A stretch of 64,000 bases of DNA, taken from the NCBI RefSeq assembly GCF_023715345.1, contig NZ_JAMBNY010000014.1, positions 37,229-101,228 of the forward strand, written 5' to 3'. A program made the position numbers and the translations under genes. The notes below the pieces were generated by a model. It searched no databases, was not told where the DNA came from, and saw only the letters and a list, made by a program, of their open reading frames with translations. Shown here in pieces: positions 32,559 through 41,459 of the stretch. The DNA is from Paenibacillus camelliae. GTDB taxonomy: Bacteria > Bacillota > Bacilli > Paenibacillales > Paenibacillaceae. Numbering within the stretch: the first letter of the stretch is position 1; the number at the start of each line of letters is the position of its first letter.

Positions 32559-33617
32559 TTAATGAGTAAGCTGCTTCACTAATTGAAGGAATACATCCAT
32601 TTCCCCATCTGTTCCAATACTAACACGTAAAAAGTTATCAATACGCGGAGAAGCAAAGTAACGTACAAGCACACCTTGCTCGCGCAGCTGCTCAAATAGC
32701 TGTTTTGCTGCAAAGGAAGGATGCGAAATAAATAAGAAATTGGCTTTTGACGGCGTTACAATGAAACCGAGAGATTCTAGCTTTTCAGCAACTCGTTCAC
32801 GCGTCGCAACGACCTTCGCTGTCATTTCTCTAAAATACGCTTCATCCTCTATCGAGGCAACAGCACCGGCTAGTGCAACGCGATCGATGGTATAAGAATT
32901 GAATGAGTTCTTCGTACGATTAAGACCTTCGATTAGCTCCTCAGAGCCAAACGCATATCCTACTCGCAGGCCAGCAAGCGAACGTGACTTAGACAATGTC
33001 TGAATGACGAGTAAATTGGAATAGGAGTTAACAAGCGTGACAGCCGACTCCGCTCCAAAATCAACATAAGCCTCATCAATAATAACGACTTGGTCTGCAT
33101 TATTCTTCAATAGTTGTTTCACATCCTCCAGCGACAGTGGCATCGCTGTAGGGGCGTTCGGATTAGGAATAATGATACCGCCATGGTCGCCAGTATATTG
33201 CTCTACATTGATGTTATACTGATCATCTAGTGGTATAAGCCTAGGCGTAATGCCGTAAAACTTCGAATAAACCTTATAGAAGCTATACGTCACATCAGGA
33301 AATAGCACTGGCTTGCTTGGGTCAAAGAATGACGCAAAAGCAAATGCTAGTATTTCATCTGAGCCGTTTCCTACAAATACTTGCTTCGGTGATAGACCAG
33401 CATGCTGAGCAAGCGTTTGGACAAGCACATCACAATTAGGATCAGGATACAATCTCAAATCCTCATTTATCGTATCTGTCATCGCTGCAATGGCAAGCGG
33501 TGAAGGAGGATATGGGTTTTCGTTTGTATTCAGCTTTATATATTTTTTATCCTTAGGCTGCTCGCCAGGCACATACGGCTCTAGCGAGGCAGTAAGGGGA
33601 CTCCAATATTTACTCAC
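32559..33617 (-). CDS. hisC: Histidinol-phosphate aminotransferase
   Basis: A 352-residue class I/II PLP aminotransferase for histidine synthesis, often also acting on aromatic 2-oxo acids. LNTNENPYPPSP near the N-terminus is the HisC signature; the PLP lysine is in TLSKSRSLAGLRVG. GTG at 33617 is chosen because GAGGAG lies about 10 bp before it. It is outside any his operon here. Confidence 0.93.
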   Translation of the reverse strand: MSKYWSPLTASLEPYVPGEQPKDKKYIKLNTNENPYPPSPLAIAAMTDTINEDLRLYPDPNCDVLVQTLAQHAGLSPKQVFVGNGSDEILAFAFASFFDPSKPVLFPDVTYSFYKVYSKFYGITPRLIPLDDQYNINVEQYTGDHGGIIIPNPNAPTAMPLSLEDVKQLLKNNADQVVIIDEAYVDFGAESAVTLVNSYSNLLVIQTLSKSRSLAGLRVGYAFGSEELIEGLNRTKNSFNSYTIDRVALAGAVASIEDEAYFREMTAKVVATRERVAEKLESLGFIVTPSKANFLFISHPSFAAKQLFEQLREQGVLVRYFASPRIDNFLRVSIGTDGEMDVFLQLVKQLTH

Positions 33618-33695
33618 GCTTGCTTCACTCCTCAATCATTTCATGCTTCATTAAATATCCCCGCCTAGTTGAAGATACATCTCTTATCGTTCACC

Positions 33696-35369
33696 TTAAG
33701 CCTTCTTTGGATCAAATGAGCTTTTTAAAGAGACAACTCGGTTAAATACAAGCTGATTGTCTTCGCCTCTAGCAGGATCCACACAGAAATAGCCATGGCG
33801 GAAAAATTGGAACTTGTCGCCTGTTTGAGCATCCTTCATGTTAGGCTCAATATATCCGTTAACGATGCGCATAGAGTTAGGGTTAATCCGCTCAAGAAAC
33901 GGTACATCCTTCAATTCCGGCGCATCTTCAATTAGTGGTTCGAACAAACGCAGCTGTGCTGGAACTGCCATCGATGCTTCTACCCAATGAATCGTGCCCT
34001 TTACTTTACGACCTGTAAACCCACTGCCAGACTTCGTCTCAGGGTCATAGGTGCAGCGTAGCTCGATAATTTCGCCTTGTTCATTTTTTACAACTTCATT
34101 GCACACGATGAAGTAAGCATGCTTAAGACGAACCTCGTTGCCAGGGAACAAACGGAAGTATTTGCTCGGCGGATTTTCCATAAAGTCCTCGCGTTCAATA
34201 TAAATCTCACGAGAAAACGGAATTTGACGGATGCCCATCTCTGGATTTTCAGCATTAATTTCTGCATCCAGCCATTCCACTTGACCCTCTGGATAGTTTG
34301 TAATTACGACTTTAATCGGATCTAGTACAGCCATCGTACGCGGAGCCTTCAGCTTTAGATCCTCGCGAATGAAATATTCCAGGTAGCTTTCCTCAATCGT
34401 ACTGTTCGCTTTCGCTACGCCAATCTCACGACAGAAGTTGCGGATCGCTTCCGCTGTATAGCCTTTGCGACGCATCCCACTAATCGTCGGCATACGAGGA
34501 TCATCCCAGCCCTCTACAACACCCTCATCGACGAGAGATTTCAGATATCGCTTACTCATAATCGTATTTGTAATGTTAAGACGAGCGAACTCATACTGAC
34601 GCGGCTGAGCGTCCATCTCACACTCTGCAACAACCCAGTCATATAGCGGTCTGTGATCCTCAAACTCAAGTGTACAGATCGAATGTGTAATGCCTTCAAT
34701 TGCATCACTTAGCGGATGAGCAAAGTCATACATCGGATAAATGCACCATGCATCGCCTGTGCGGTGATGATGAGCGTGAGCGATACGGTACAAGACAGGA
34801 TCGCGCATCGTTATATTAGATGAAGCCATATCAATTTTTGCACGAAGCACACGTTCTCCGTCCTTAAATTCTCCTGATCTCATGCGTGCAAACAGATCAA
34901 GATTCTCCTCCACGGAGCGATCACGGTAAGGACTGTTTTGCCCAGGCTCAGTTAACGTCCCTCTCGTCGTACGCATCTCTTCAGCAGATAAGTCACATAC
35001 ATAGGCCTTGCCCTTCTTAATAAGTAGCACCGCGCGATTGTATAACTCTTCAAAATAATCAGAGGCATAGTACAGATTGTCCCAATCAAATCCAAGCCAC
35101 TGAACATCTTCTTTAATCGAGTTTACATATTCAGTATCCTCTTTTACTGGGTTCGTATCATCAAAGCGAAGATTTGTTTTCCCTTTAAACTCATCTGCCA
35201 GTTCAAAGTTAAGGCAGATAGATTTCGCATGACCAATGTGTAGATATCCATTAGGCTCTGGTGGAAAACGAGTGATGACCTCATTTACTCTTCCTTCCTG
35301 CAAATCATCTATAACTATATGTTTTATAAAATTAGAAGCAACTGATTTCGTTTCGTTACTGTTTTCCAT
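33696..35369 (-). CDS. glnS: Glutaminyl-tRNA synthetase
   Basis: A 557-residue class I synthetase. The HIGH motif is [15 protein letters not shown] and the KMSKS-type motif is TIMSKRYL. The C-terminal anticodon-binding domain contains PENP-like [18 protein letters not shown]. GlnRS is scarce in Bacillales, most of which charge tRNA-Gln through GatCAB; its presence is a useful taxonomic marker. Confidence 0.95.
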   Translation of the reverse strand: MENSNETKSVASNFIKHIVIDDLQEGRVNEVITRFPPEPNGYLHIGHAKSICLNFELADEFKGKTNLRFDDTNPVKEDTEYVNSIKEDVQWLGFDWDNLYYASDYFEELYNRAVLLIKKGKAYVCDLSAEEMRTTRGTLTEPGQNSPYRDRSVEENLDLFARMRSGEFKDGERVLRAKIDMASSNITMRDPVLYRIAHAHHHRTGDAWCIYPMYDFAHPLSDAIEGITHSICTLEFEDHRPLYDWVVAECEMDAQPRQYEFARLNITNTIMSKRYLKSLVDEGVVEGWDDPRMPTISGMRRKGYTAEAIRNFCREIGVAKANSTIEESYLEYFIREDLKLKAPRTMAVLDPIKVVITNYPEGQVEWLDAEINAENPEMGIRQIPFSREIYIEREDFMENPPSKYFRLFPGNEVRLKHAYFIVCNEVVKNEQGEIIELRCTYDPETKSGSGFTGRKVKGTIHWVEASMAVPAQLRLFEPLIEDAPELKDVPFLERINPNSMRIVNGYIEPNMKDAQTGDKFQFFRHGYFCVDPARGEDNQLVFNRVVSLKSSFDPKKA

Positions 35370-35639
35370 CTATACCAACCTTTCACGTAAGCGAGTATTT
35401 ATCCCTCTATGATACACAACTTTTCATGAAAATACACCCATTTTACACACCAAATCATCCGTTTCATCAACCTGTTTTAGCGTTTATGACGGATACGTAT
35501 CTTATTTCTCTATCCTATCAATTCTGAGAGAAATATGAAAACGATTAGAATCTTCTCACATTTTACACAGAATTAGATTTTCAGTTTATTATATTGCTTG
35601 TAACATCTGACAAGTAACAAGTAAGCCTATTGCCAAATT

Positions 35640-35775
35640 CTTATGAGAAATCATGAGAAACGGGGGATCCATTTGGGGTGAATTGAACTGCGTTGCGAGT
35701 GCTCGTGACGGTAGATTCATAGGGAACCTTCAACCGAACCCGTCAGCTAACCTCGTCGGCACATCTGGAAGGAGA
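35640..35775 (+). promoter_or_regulatory. Cyclic-di-AMP riboswitch (ydaO/yuaA type)
   Basis: The core has GAAACGGGGGATCC, TTGGGGTGAATTGA, the joiner TAGGGAACCTTCA, then CCGAACCCGTCAGCTAACC and TCGTCGGC, in the order of the ydaO family. It lies directly before a secreted NlpC/P60 hydrolase, a standard target of this riboswitch. Cyclic-di-AMP normally switches such genes off. Confidence 0.93.
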
Positions 35776-35783
35776 CTTAAATT

Positions 35784-36266
35784 GTGAAAAAGCTTAGCAT
35801 AATGGTATTAGCGATCACCTTACTGTTAGCGTTCTCAGCAGGAAGCGTTTCTGCTAGCTCGTCTTCAATGCTTACCAATATTGAGGATGTAAAAGGAACA
35901 AAGTACAAGTACGGCGGTAATACTACTAGCGGGTTTGATTGTTCTGGATTTGTTCGTTATATTTTCGAAAAGATGGATGTTGAGCTACCTCGCCGTTCTG
36001 CAGATCAAGCATCTGAAGGAACTAAAGTTGCTAAAGACAACTTGAAATCTGGCGATCTTGTATTCTTTGATACAAGCGGCTCTAACAACGGAGGTATTAC
36101 GCACGTAGGAATCTACATAGGCGATGGTAAATTCGCTCACGCTTCTACAAGCAAAGGCGTTACTATTGACTCTCTAGACTCTTCTTACTACAAGCCGCGT
36201 TATGTAACGGCTAGACGTGTACTATCCGATGAACAGTACGAAAATTACGTAGAAGCAAGTAAATAA
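35784..36266 (+). CDS. Secreted NlpC/P60 peptidoglycan hydrolase
   Basis: A 160-residue protein with signal peptide (about 1-24, ending SVSAS) and an NlpC/P60 domain. The catalytic Cys lies in SGFDCSGFVRYIF and the His in GGITHVGIYIGDGKFAHAS. It cleaves the D-Glu-gamma-diamino acid bond in stem peptides. The GTG start follows GGAAGGAGACTT. No cell-wall-binding repeats. Confidence 0.94.
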   Translation: MKKLSIMVLAITLLLAFSAGSVSASSSSMLTNIEDVKGTKYKYGGNTTSGFDCSGFVRYIFEKMDVELPRRSADQASEGTKVAKDNLKSGDLVFFDTSGSNNGGITHVGIYIGDGKFAHASTSKGVTIDSLDSSYYKPRYVTARRVLSDEQYENYVEASK

Positions 36267-36270
36267 GTGA

Positions 36271-36316
36271 CAAAGAGATAGGATGGCTCTACTAGAGCAC
36301 GTCGTATCTCTTTTTT
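36271..36316 (+). terminator. Terminator after the NlpC/P60 gene
   Basis: AAAGAGATA and TATCTCTTT bracket a 24-nt loop with its own pairing, followed by T residues on the plus strand. Confidence 0.85.
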
Positions 36317-36401
36317 ATTTTCCGATCTTAGGATAGCTGTATTATTATTGTATGTATGACCTGTACAAATATGACTGCCTGTACCTATTCACTCTCAAGA
36401 A

Positions 36402-36506
36402 AAAGGAACGATGCTTTGTCTTGTCTGTTCAATCCTATAAGCTTATTTTAAGCTTAGTCATGATCATTGATTGAACACCCTTATAGACGATAAGCATCGT
36501 TCCTTT
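36402..36506 (-). terminator. Large nested inverted repeat after the MFS gene
   Basis: Perfect 15-bp outer arms AAAGGAACGATGCTT/AAGCATCGTTCCTTT enclose inner arms TGTTCAAT/ATTGAACA and a central TAAGCTTA repeat. On the minus strand the outer stem ends in T residues, so it can terminate the MFS transcript, but its 105-bp size is unusual. Confidence 0.7.
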
Positions 36507-36525
36507 GTTGCATGATGACTAATAT

Positions 36526-37731
36526 TTATTTATGAGTAGCTGGTAAAGCTTCCTGTAAATTACGATTGCCACCGTAGACCATCATGACAATCATGAACGT
36601 TAGCATAATAGCTACTAACGCCGCAACAATGGTGATCGTAGTTGCCGCATTATATTGGTCCATAGACCATCCCGTCAGCTTAGGGAACAATGCGCCCCCT
36701 ACGCCTCCACACGCGACAAGCAAGCTCGTTGTGCGATCTGTCATGCCCTGTAGACATGCATTCACATACACAAGACCAATGCCAAATACTCCTGCAAACC
36801 CTAAACCACTTAATGCAATCATCACAAATTGTGCCCATGCCTGTTCAATGAACACCATACCTATAAAGGCAATGACAGCAACGGCCATCGACACGATTAA
36901 GTATTTGATATAGCCGTAACGGTCAGCCAACACGCCGCAGAACACACGACCAACTACCATAAATGCCCAGAACAAGCTAAGCATGCTTGCAGCGCTTGAC
37001 TCAGAGAGTCCGCTTCGCTCAATCATAATCGATGGTAAATAGTTCGATACACTCATCTCGACGCCAACATACAGGAAGAAGAACATCATAGCCAGAATGA
37101 GAAACGGCAACGCTCGCTGCTGATACTTCGGTTTATGCAGCACTGCGGCACGCTCCTGCTTCGAAGGCTGTGAAATTTTATCATCGAGGTCTTTACCGAA
37201 TGAAAGACAAAGCCAAAGCAACAAGGTTATACCGCTTATTGCTGTTAAGATCGGGAATGACCATTCCCATATATGATATCGAATAAGTACAGCCGCTGTT
37301 AGCGGAATAAATAATGCACCTAATCCAAAAAATGTTTCAATTTTACTCATCGCTGTCGCGGTTTGATCCTTGAACAAGTCGATGATCAATGCTCCGATTA
37401 CTGATTCAATCATACCGAAGCCAAATCCAGCAAAAGGCGCAATGATTAGCATCCATTCCCACGCTGGAAGCAGACTATATATCCCTTCTGCCAGTGTTAA
37501 AGCGCTAAAAGCAATGACGATGGTAATTCTTTTCCCTAGTCTTGTCGATAGAGAAGGTCCTAATAATACCCCCACTAAAAAGCCTAAAAATTGATTCATA
37601 ATCCATTGGCCGCCATCGGCATATGAGATCTCATAATGCGTGACGATCTGCTCTAGAATCGATCCACCGATAATATGAGCAATTCCGATAACAAGATATG
37701 AAAGGCAGCCAAGCCACAATATTTTTTTCAC
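36526..37731 (-). CDS. MFS transporter
   Basis: A 401-residue protein with twelve predicted helices. The loop 2-3 motif appears as GPSLSTRLGKR and a loop 8-9 equivalent as GVLADRYGYIK. The pattern resembles fucose/sugar-type or YfkF-like MFS proteins, but the substrate cannot be inferred. Monocistronic between two hairpins. Confidence 0.85.
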   Translation of the reverse strand: MKKILWLGCLSYLVIGIAHIIGGSILEQIVTHYEISYADGGQWIMNQFLGFLVGVLLGPSLSTRLGKRITIVIAFSALTLAEGIYSLLPAWEWMLIIAPFAGFGFGMIESVIGALIIDLFKDQTATAMSKIETFFGLGALFIPLTAAVLIRYHIWEWSFPILTAISGITLLLWLCLSFGKDLDDKISQPSKQERAAVLHKPKYQQRALPFLILAMMFFFLYVGVEMSVSNYLPSIMIERSGLSESSAASMLSLFWAFMVVGRVFCGVLADRYGYIKYLIVSMAVAVIAFIGMVFIEQAWAQFVMIALSGLGFAGVFGIGLVYVNACLQGMTDRTTSLLVACGGVGGALFPKLTGWSMDQYNAATTITIVAALVAIMLTFMIVMMVYGGNRNLQEALPATHK

Positions 37732-37783
37732 GTCTAAACTCCTTTAAATCAGGCATGCAGGTATGCTCCGCATGCCCCTGTTG

Positions 37784-38077
37784 TTAGATTAACCGAACGG
37801 TGTGATACACTTGATCATTCGTTTTCACTACGATGTGATACAGCTTTGAGTTATATATCACTTGCCCGCTTCCGACCTCAATCTCCGGATGCTCGCCAAG
37901 TCCATAGAATACATCATCTGCTAGAGCCTCAAGCACCTCATGCTTTTCTTCCCCCTGCAGCTCGTTCCATGCTTCTACATCCATCTCAAAAAACAGATAG
38001 CAATCCTCAATATTACTTATTGCATCTGTTAGCTCTTGTAAAATATCACGATATTCACGCGCGTGGCGCACACCCAT
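37784..38077 (-). CDS. Conserved-looking hypothetical protein
   Basis: A 97-residue acidic soluble protein with a probable alpha/beta fold; the N-terminal half is helical and the C-terminal half has strands (QVIYNSKLYHIVVKTNDQVY). Its ATG has AGGAGGATC. I do not recognise the family. It lies 50 bp upstream of the MFS gene and may be cotranscribed. Confidence 0.7.
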   Translation of the reverse strand: MGVRHAREYRDILQELTDAISNIEDCYLFFEMDVEAWNELQGEEKHEVLEALADDVFYGLGEHPEIEVGSGQVIYNSKLYHIVVKTNDQVYHTVRLI

Positions 38078-38297
38078 AAGTGATCCTCCTATTTTATGTA
38101 TTTTTGTCTATTATGACATAAGCAGCATAAATTGTCCTCGATATATGCTCACCGTTTCGAGCAAGCATGAACGAAAATTGCGCTACTGTTCACAGTATTT
38201 CCTTAATTTCCTCACTACAAATCTAAATCTTCTAAATATCGTTACCATTTACTCTAATGTCAGAATGCCTATTTGACGATAATAGAAATAGTAGTTC

Positions 38298-38306
38298 TTT
38301 GTCGAA
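38298..38306 (+). promoter_or_regulatory. Candidate Spo0A box upstream of motA
   Basis: TTTGTCGAA, a perfect 0A box, lies 23 bp before the motA start. A near-match TTTGACGAT lies about 25 bp further upstream. Control of motility by Spo0A~P would be plausible, but nine-base matches occur by chance. Confidence 0.35.
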
Positions 38307-38328
38307 AATGGATTAATAGAGGTGTATA

Positions 38329-39129
38329 ATGAAGAATTCAACAATTATTGGTCTAATTTTAGGTTTTGCAGCTGTAATTATCGGTATGGTACTGAAAGGT
38401 GCAAGCTTAAGCGCCTTCCTTAATCCAGCAGCATTCATGATTATTATCGTAGGTACGATTGCCGCCGTTACCATTGCCTTCCCACTAGGAGAGCTAAAAA
38501 AGGTTGGCACACTATTCAAGCTTCTATTCACAGAGCGTCCGCTTGTGAAACGCGAAGATCTGATAAAGCAGTTTGTTGAATGGGCTGGAATTACGCGTCG
38601 TGAAGGTTTGCTTGCACTCGAAGCGAGAGTCGATGATATCGAGGATCCGTTCCTTAAAAATGGTATGCGTATGATTATTGATGGAAATGATCAGGATCTT
38701 GTACGAGATGTACTGCTAGAGGATATTTCCGCTACAGAAGAGCGCCACAAAGCCGGTGCTTTAATCTTTACGCAAGCAGGTACATATGCGCCAACACTCG
38801 GGGTTCTAGGCGCTGTTATCGGTCTGATCGCTGCTCTTGCCGATATGAGCGACATGGAGTCACTGGCACACGCAATTTCAGCTGCTTTTATGGCAACGCT
38901 GCTAGGTATTTTTACAGGTTATGTTTTATGGCATCCGATGGCCAACAAATTAAAACGCCTATCTAAAGCAGAAATTCAAATTCGTCTGATGATGCTAGAA
39001 GGATTGCTTTCTATTCAATCTGGTGTATCTACTATTGCGATTGAACAAAAGCTGTCTGTATTCTTAACACCAACTGAACGTCAAGCAATGAAAGCGAAGG
39101 AGGAAGGAGACGTTGAGCAAAAAGCGTAG
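38329..39129 (+). CDS. motA: Flagellar motor stator protein MotA
   Basis: A 266-residue stator subunit with four membrane helices and a large cytoplasmic loop (about 55-150) with REGLLALEARVDDIEDPFL. Pro residues around TYAPTLGVLGAVIGL match the MotA signature. The last 17 bases overlap motB. It forms the torque-generating channel with MotB. Confidence 0.93.
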   Translation: MKNSTIIGLILGFAAVIIGMVLKGASLSAFLNPAAFMIIIVGTIAAVTIAFPLGELKKVGTLFKLLFTERPLVKREDLIKQFVEWAGITRREGLLALEARVDDIEDPFLKNGMRMIIDGNDQDLVRDVLLEDISATEERHKAGALIFTQAGTYAPTLGVLGAVIGLIAALADMSDMESLAHAISAAFMATLLGIFTGYVLWHPMANKLKRLSKAEIQIRLMMLEGLLSIQSGVSTIAIEQKLSVFLTPTERQAMKAKEEGDVEQKA

Positions 39130-39946
39130 ACATGAGGAACACGAAGAGCATGTCGATGAATCCTGGCTAGTCCCTTATGCCGACATCCTGACATTGCTGC
39201 TTGCCCTGTTCATTGTTTTATATTCAATGAGCCAAGTCGATGCAAAAAAGTTTCAAGATCTATCCCAAGCATTCAGTGTTGCGTTCAGTAATGGACAAGG
39301 GGTATTGGATATGCCTTCTATTATAGAGCGCGGCCCAGATGCCGATGCAGAGAACGGCGGGAATGAGAATTCCGACTTAGAAGGAATGACTGATGAAGAA
39401 CCATTATCGGAGCAAGAGATCGAACAGCTTCTTGAGCAAAGCGAACATGATTTAAATACACTCAAGCAAGAAATTGATGAGTATATTGCCGATAACGGTC
39501 TCACAAGCAGCCTTGAGACATCACTGAATATGTCACAGCTGCTCATTACGATTCGTGACAATGCCCTATTCGATTCAGCGGAAGCTTCAGTTAAAGAGGA
39601 CGGGCGTGAGTTGGCTGTCAGCATTGCTAAAATGCTTGAAAACTATCCTGACTTTAACGTCGTAATCGCTGGCCATACAGACAACGCACCGATTCGAAAC
39701 GCAACCTATCGATCTAACTGGGATCTAAGCGTTATGCGTGCTGTACGGTTTCTAGATATTATATTGCTGAACACAAACCTAGATCCAAAGCGATTCAGTC
39801 CAGTTGGGTACGGGGAGTATCATCCGGTTGAAACGAACGATACGAGTGAAGGCCGTGCTAAAAATAGACGTGTAGAAATCTCGATCGTTCACAATTATTT
39901 TGATCCAAACAAGCAGCAAATTATATCCGCCAAGGAAATCGAATAA
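39113..39946 (+). CDS. motB: Flagellar motor stator protein MotB
   Basis: A 277-residue protein with a single membrane helix carrying the proton-binding Asp24 in LVPYADILTLLLALFIVLY, a plug/linker and a C-terminal OmpA-like peptidoglycan-binding domain (AGHTDNAPIR, GRAKNRRVEI). The helix resembles proton-type B. subtilis MotB rather than MotS. Start is TTG at 39113 with GGAGGAAGGAG overlapping motA. A long acidic linker (70-115) separates the helix and OmpA domain. Confidence 0.93.
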   Translation: MSKKRRHEEHEEHVDESWLVPYADILTLLLALFIVLYSMSQVDAKKFQDLSQAFSVAFSNGQGVLDMPSIIERGPDADAENGGNENSDLEGMTDEEPLSEQEIEQLLEQSEHDLNTLKQEIDEYIADNGLTSSLETSLNMSQLLITIRDNALFDSAEASVKEDGRELAVSIAKMLENYPDFNVVIAGHTDNAPIRNATYRSNWDLSVMRAVRFLDIILLNTNLDPKRFSPVGYGEYHPVETNDTSEGRAKNRRVEISIVHNYFDPNKQQIISAKEIE

Positions 39947-39947
39947 T

Positions 39948-39992
39948 AAAAAGGCGTATCCGACCGCTTACACGCGTCAGGATACGCCTTTT
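39948..39992 (+). terminator. Terminator after motB
   Basis: AAAAGGCGTATC and GATACGCCTTTT enclose a 20-nt loop; T-run on the plus strand. It also serves the converging rluF transcript. Confidence 0.88.
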
Positions 39993-40046
39993 CTATATAT
40001 CGTCGTGTAGTAGTGATAAGCACCAAGCTCCAATGAATGAAACAAG

Positions 40047-40751
40047 CTACTCATTTGGTTGATAGTGAATTTCTTCGAACAAGATATGCTTTTCGTCCTC
40101 CGTAAGATCTCTCCATTTCCCTTTCGGAAGATCTGCCAGCAGGATATTCATAATACGAATACGTTTTAACCGTAGTACTTGATATCCTAATGCTTCACAC
40201 ATGCGGCGAATCTGTCGGTTTCGCCCCTCTGTCAAAATAATGTGAAAGGTGCTCGTCCCTACTTGCTTTAGCTTGCATGGCAGCGTCATACTCCCAAGAA
40301 TATGCACGCCCTCTGACATCCCCTTCAGAAAGCTAGGGGTAAGCGGCTTATCAACCGTTACGATATACTCCTTTTCATGTCTGCCTTCTGAGCGAAGAAT
40401 AGGATTAACCACATCTCCGTCGTTCGTCAATAGAATGAGTCCCTCGGAGTCTTTATCCAAGCGACCAATCGGAAATATTCGTTCGCGATGATTCACAAAG
40501 TCAACAATATTTCCTTTAATATGACGCTCTGTTGTACTCGTAATCCCTACCGGCTTATGTAAAGCGATATAAACATGCTTCTTCTGAGCACCGAGTGGAC
40601 GACCGTTAATACGCACATCATCGCCCAGCTCTGCCTGAGACCCGAGCTCTGCCTTTATACCATTAATCGTCACTCGACCTTCTGCTACAAGCTTGTCAGC
40701 TTCTCTTCGCGAGCAATAGCCTGTCTCACTAATGAATTTATTGATTCTCAA
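40047..40751 (-). CDS. rluF: 23S rRNA pseudouridine synthase (RluF-like)
   Basis: A 234-residue RsuA/RluF family enzyme. An S4-like N-terminal domain (LRINKFISETGYCSRREADK) precedes the catalytic domain with the Asp in IGRLDKDSEGLILLT. GRNRQIRRMCEALGYQV and RIRIMNILLADLPKGKWRDL match E. coli RluF (U2604) better than RluB. TTG at 40751 is favoured by GAGGTGG 8 bp upstream. Confidence 0.88.
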   Translation of the reverse strand: MRINKFISETGYCSRREADKLVAEGRVTINGIKAELGSQAELGDDVRINGRPLGAQKKHVYIALHKPVGITSTTERHIKGNIVDFVNHRERIFPIGRLDKDSEGLILLTNDGDVVNPILRSEGRHEKEYIVTVDKPLTPSFLKGMSEGVHILGSMTLPCKLKQVGTSTFHIILTEGRNRQIRRMCEALGYQVLRLKRIRIMNILLADLPKGKWRDLTEDEKHILFEEIHYQPNE

Positions 40752-40768
40752 AGATGCCACCTCATGAT

Positions 40769-41437
40769 TTAATATACCTTCCGCTTTGACCAATAGGCAA
40801 TTTCTTCAGCAGTTACAATTAGAAATTGCTCTGTACATAGCTGTGCCAGCTTGAACATCGCTTGAGCGATTTCCTTCGCTTGATTCGGTTTGTATTTTCT
40901 CATTTTACCTTTAAATACAAACGATAGCCAGCTGCTAAGCTTTGCAGCTAGTGCTTCTCCAAAGCGAAACTCATTGCGATCTCCCATTATAAGGGACGGC
41001 CTTACAATGATTAACTGTGGCAGCTTGAGCTCCTGGAGTGCCCGTTCAGCTAAGCCCTTTACTTTACTATAGAAGAATATTGAGTCTTCATTTGCGCCAA
41101 TGGCGGATATGTAAACAAACTTTCTAGCATGATGCTTGCTGGCAAGCTTTGCAAGCTCCACGACATAATGATAATCGACCTGCTTAAACTGCTCTTTTGT
41201 TTTTGCTTTTTTCATCGTTGTACCAAGTGCACAGAACACATCTGCGTCCTCAAACCAATCGCTTGGGCATTCGTGAAGATCATTGAATGAGATCAATTGC
41301 TGCTCTAATCTCGGATGTACAACGCTTAATCGTTTCCGTGCAATAACTGTCACTTTACTATACTTCTTGCTACTGAGCAACAAACGAACCAGATCCTTAC
41401 CTACTAGACCTGTCGCACCAACGATAACAGCTTTCAA
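40769..41437 (-). CDS. NAD(P)-binding oxidoreductase-like protein (HTATIP2/TIP30-like)
   Basis: A 222-residue atypical short-chain dehydrogenase fold. The dinucleotide loop is IVGATGLVGKDLV, and YSKVKGLAE carries the Tyr-x3-Lys. It resembles the YwnB/TIP30 group. Substrate unknown. It lies between the kinase and rluF with 22- and 17-bp gaps, so the three are probably one operon. Confidence 0.82.
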   Translation of the reverse strand: MKAVIVGATGLVGKDLVRLLLSSKKYSKVTVIARKRLSVVHPRLEQQLISFNDLHECPSDWFEDADVFCALGTTMKKAKTKEQFKQVDYHYVVELAKLASKHHARKFVYISAIGANEDSIFFYSKVKGLAERALQELKLPQLIIVRPSLIMGDRNEFRFGEALAAKLSSWLSFVFKGKMRKYKPNQAKEIAQAMFKLAQLCTEQFLIVTAEEIAYWSKRKVY

Positions 41438-41459
41438 GTTCTCTCACACCCTCCTGGAC

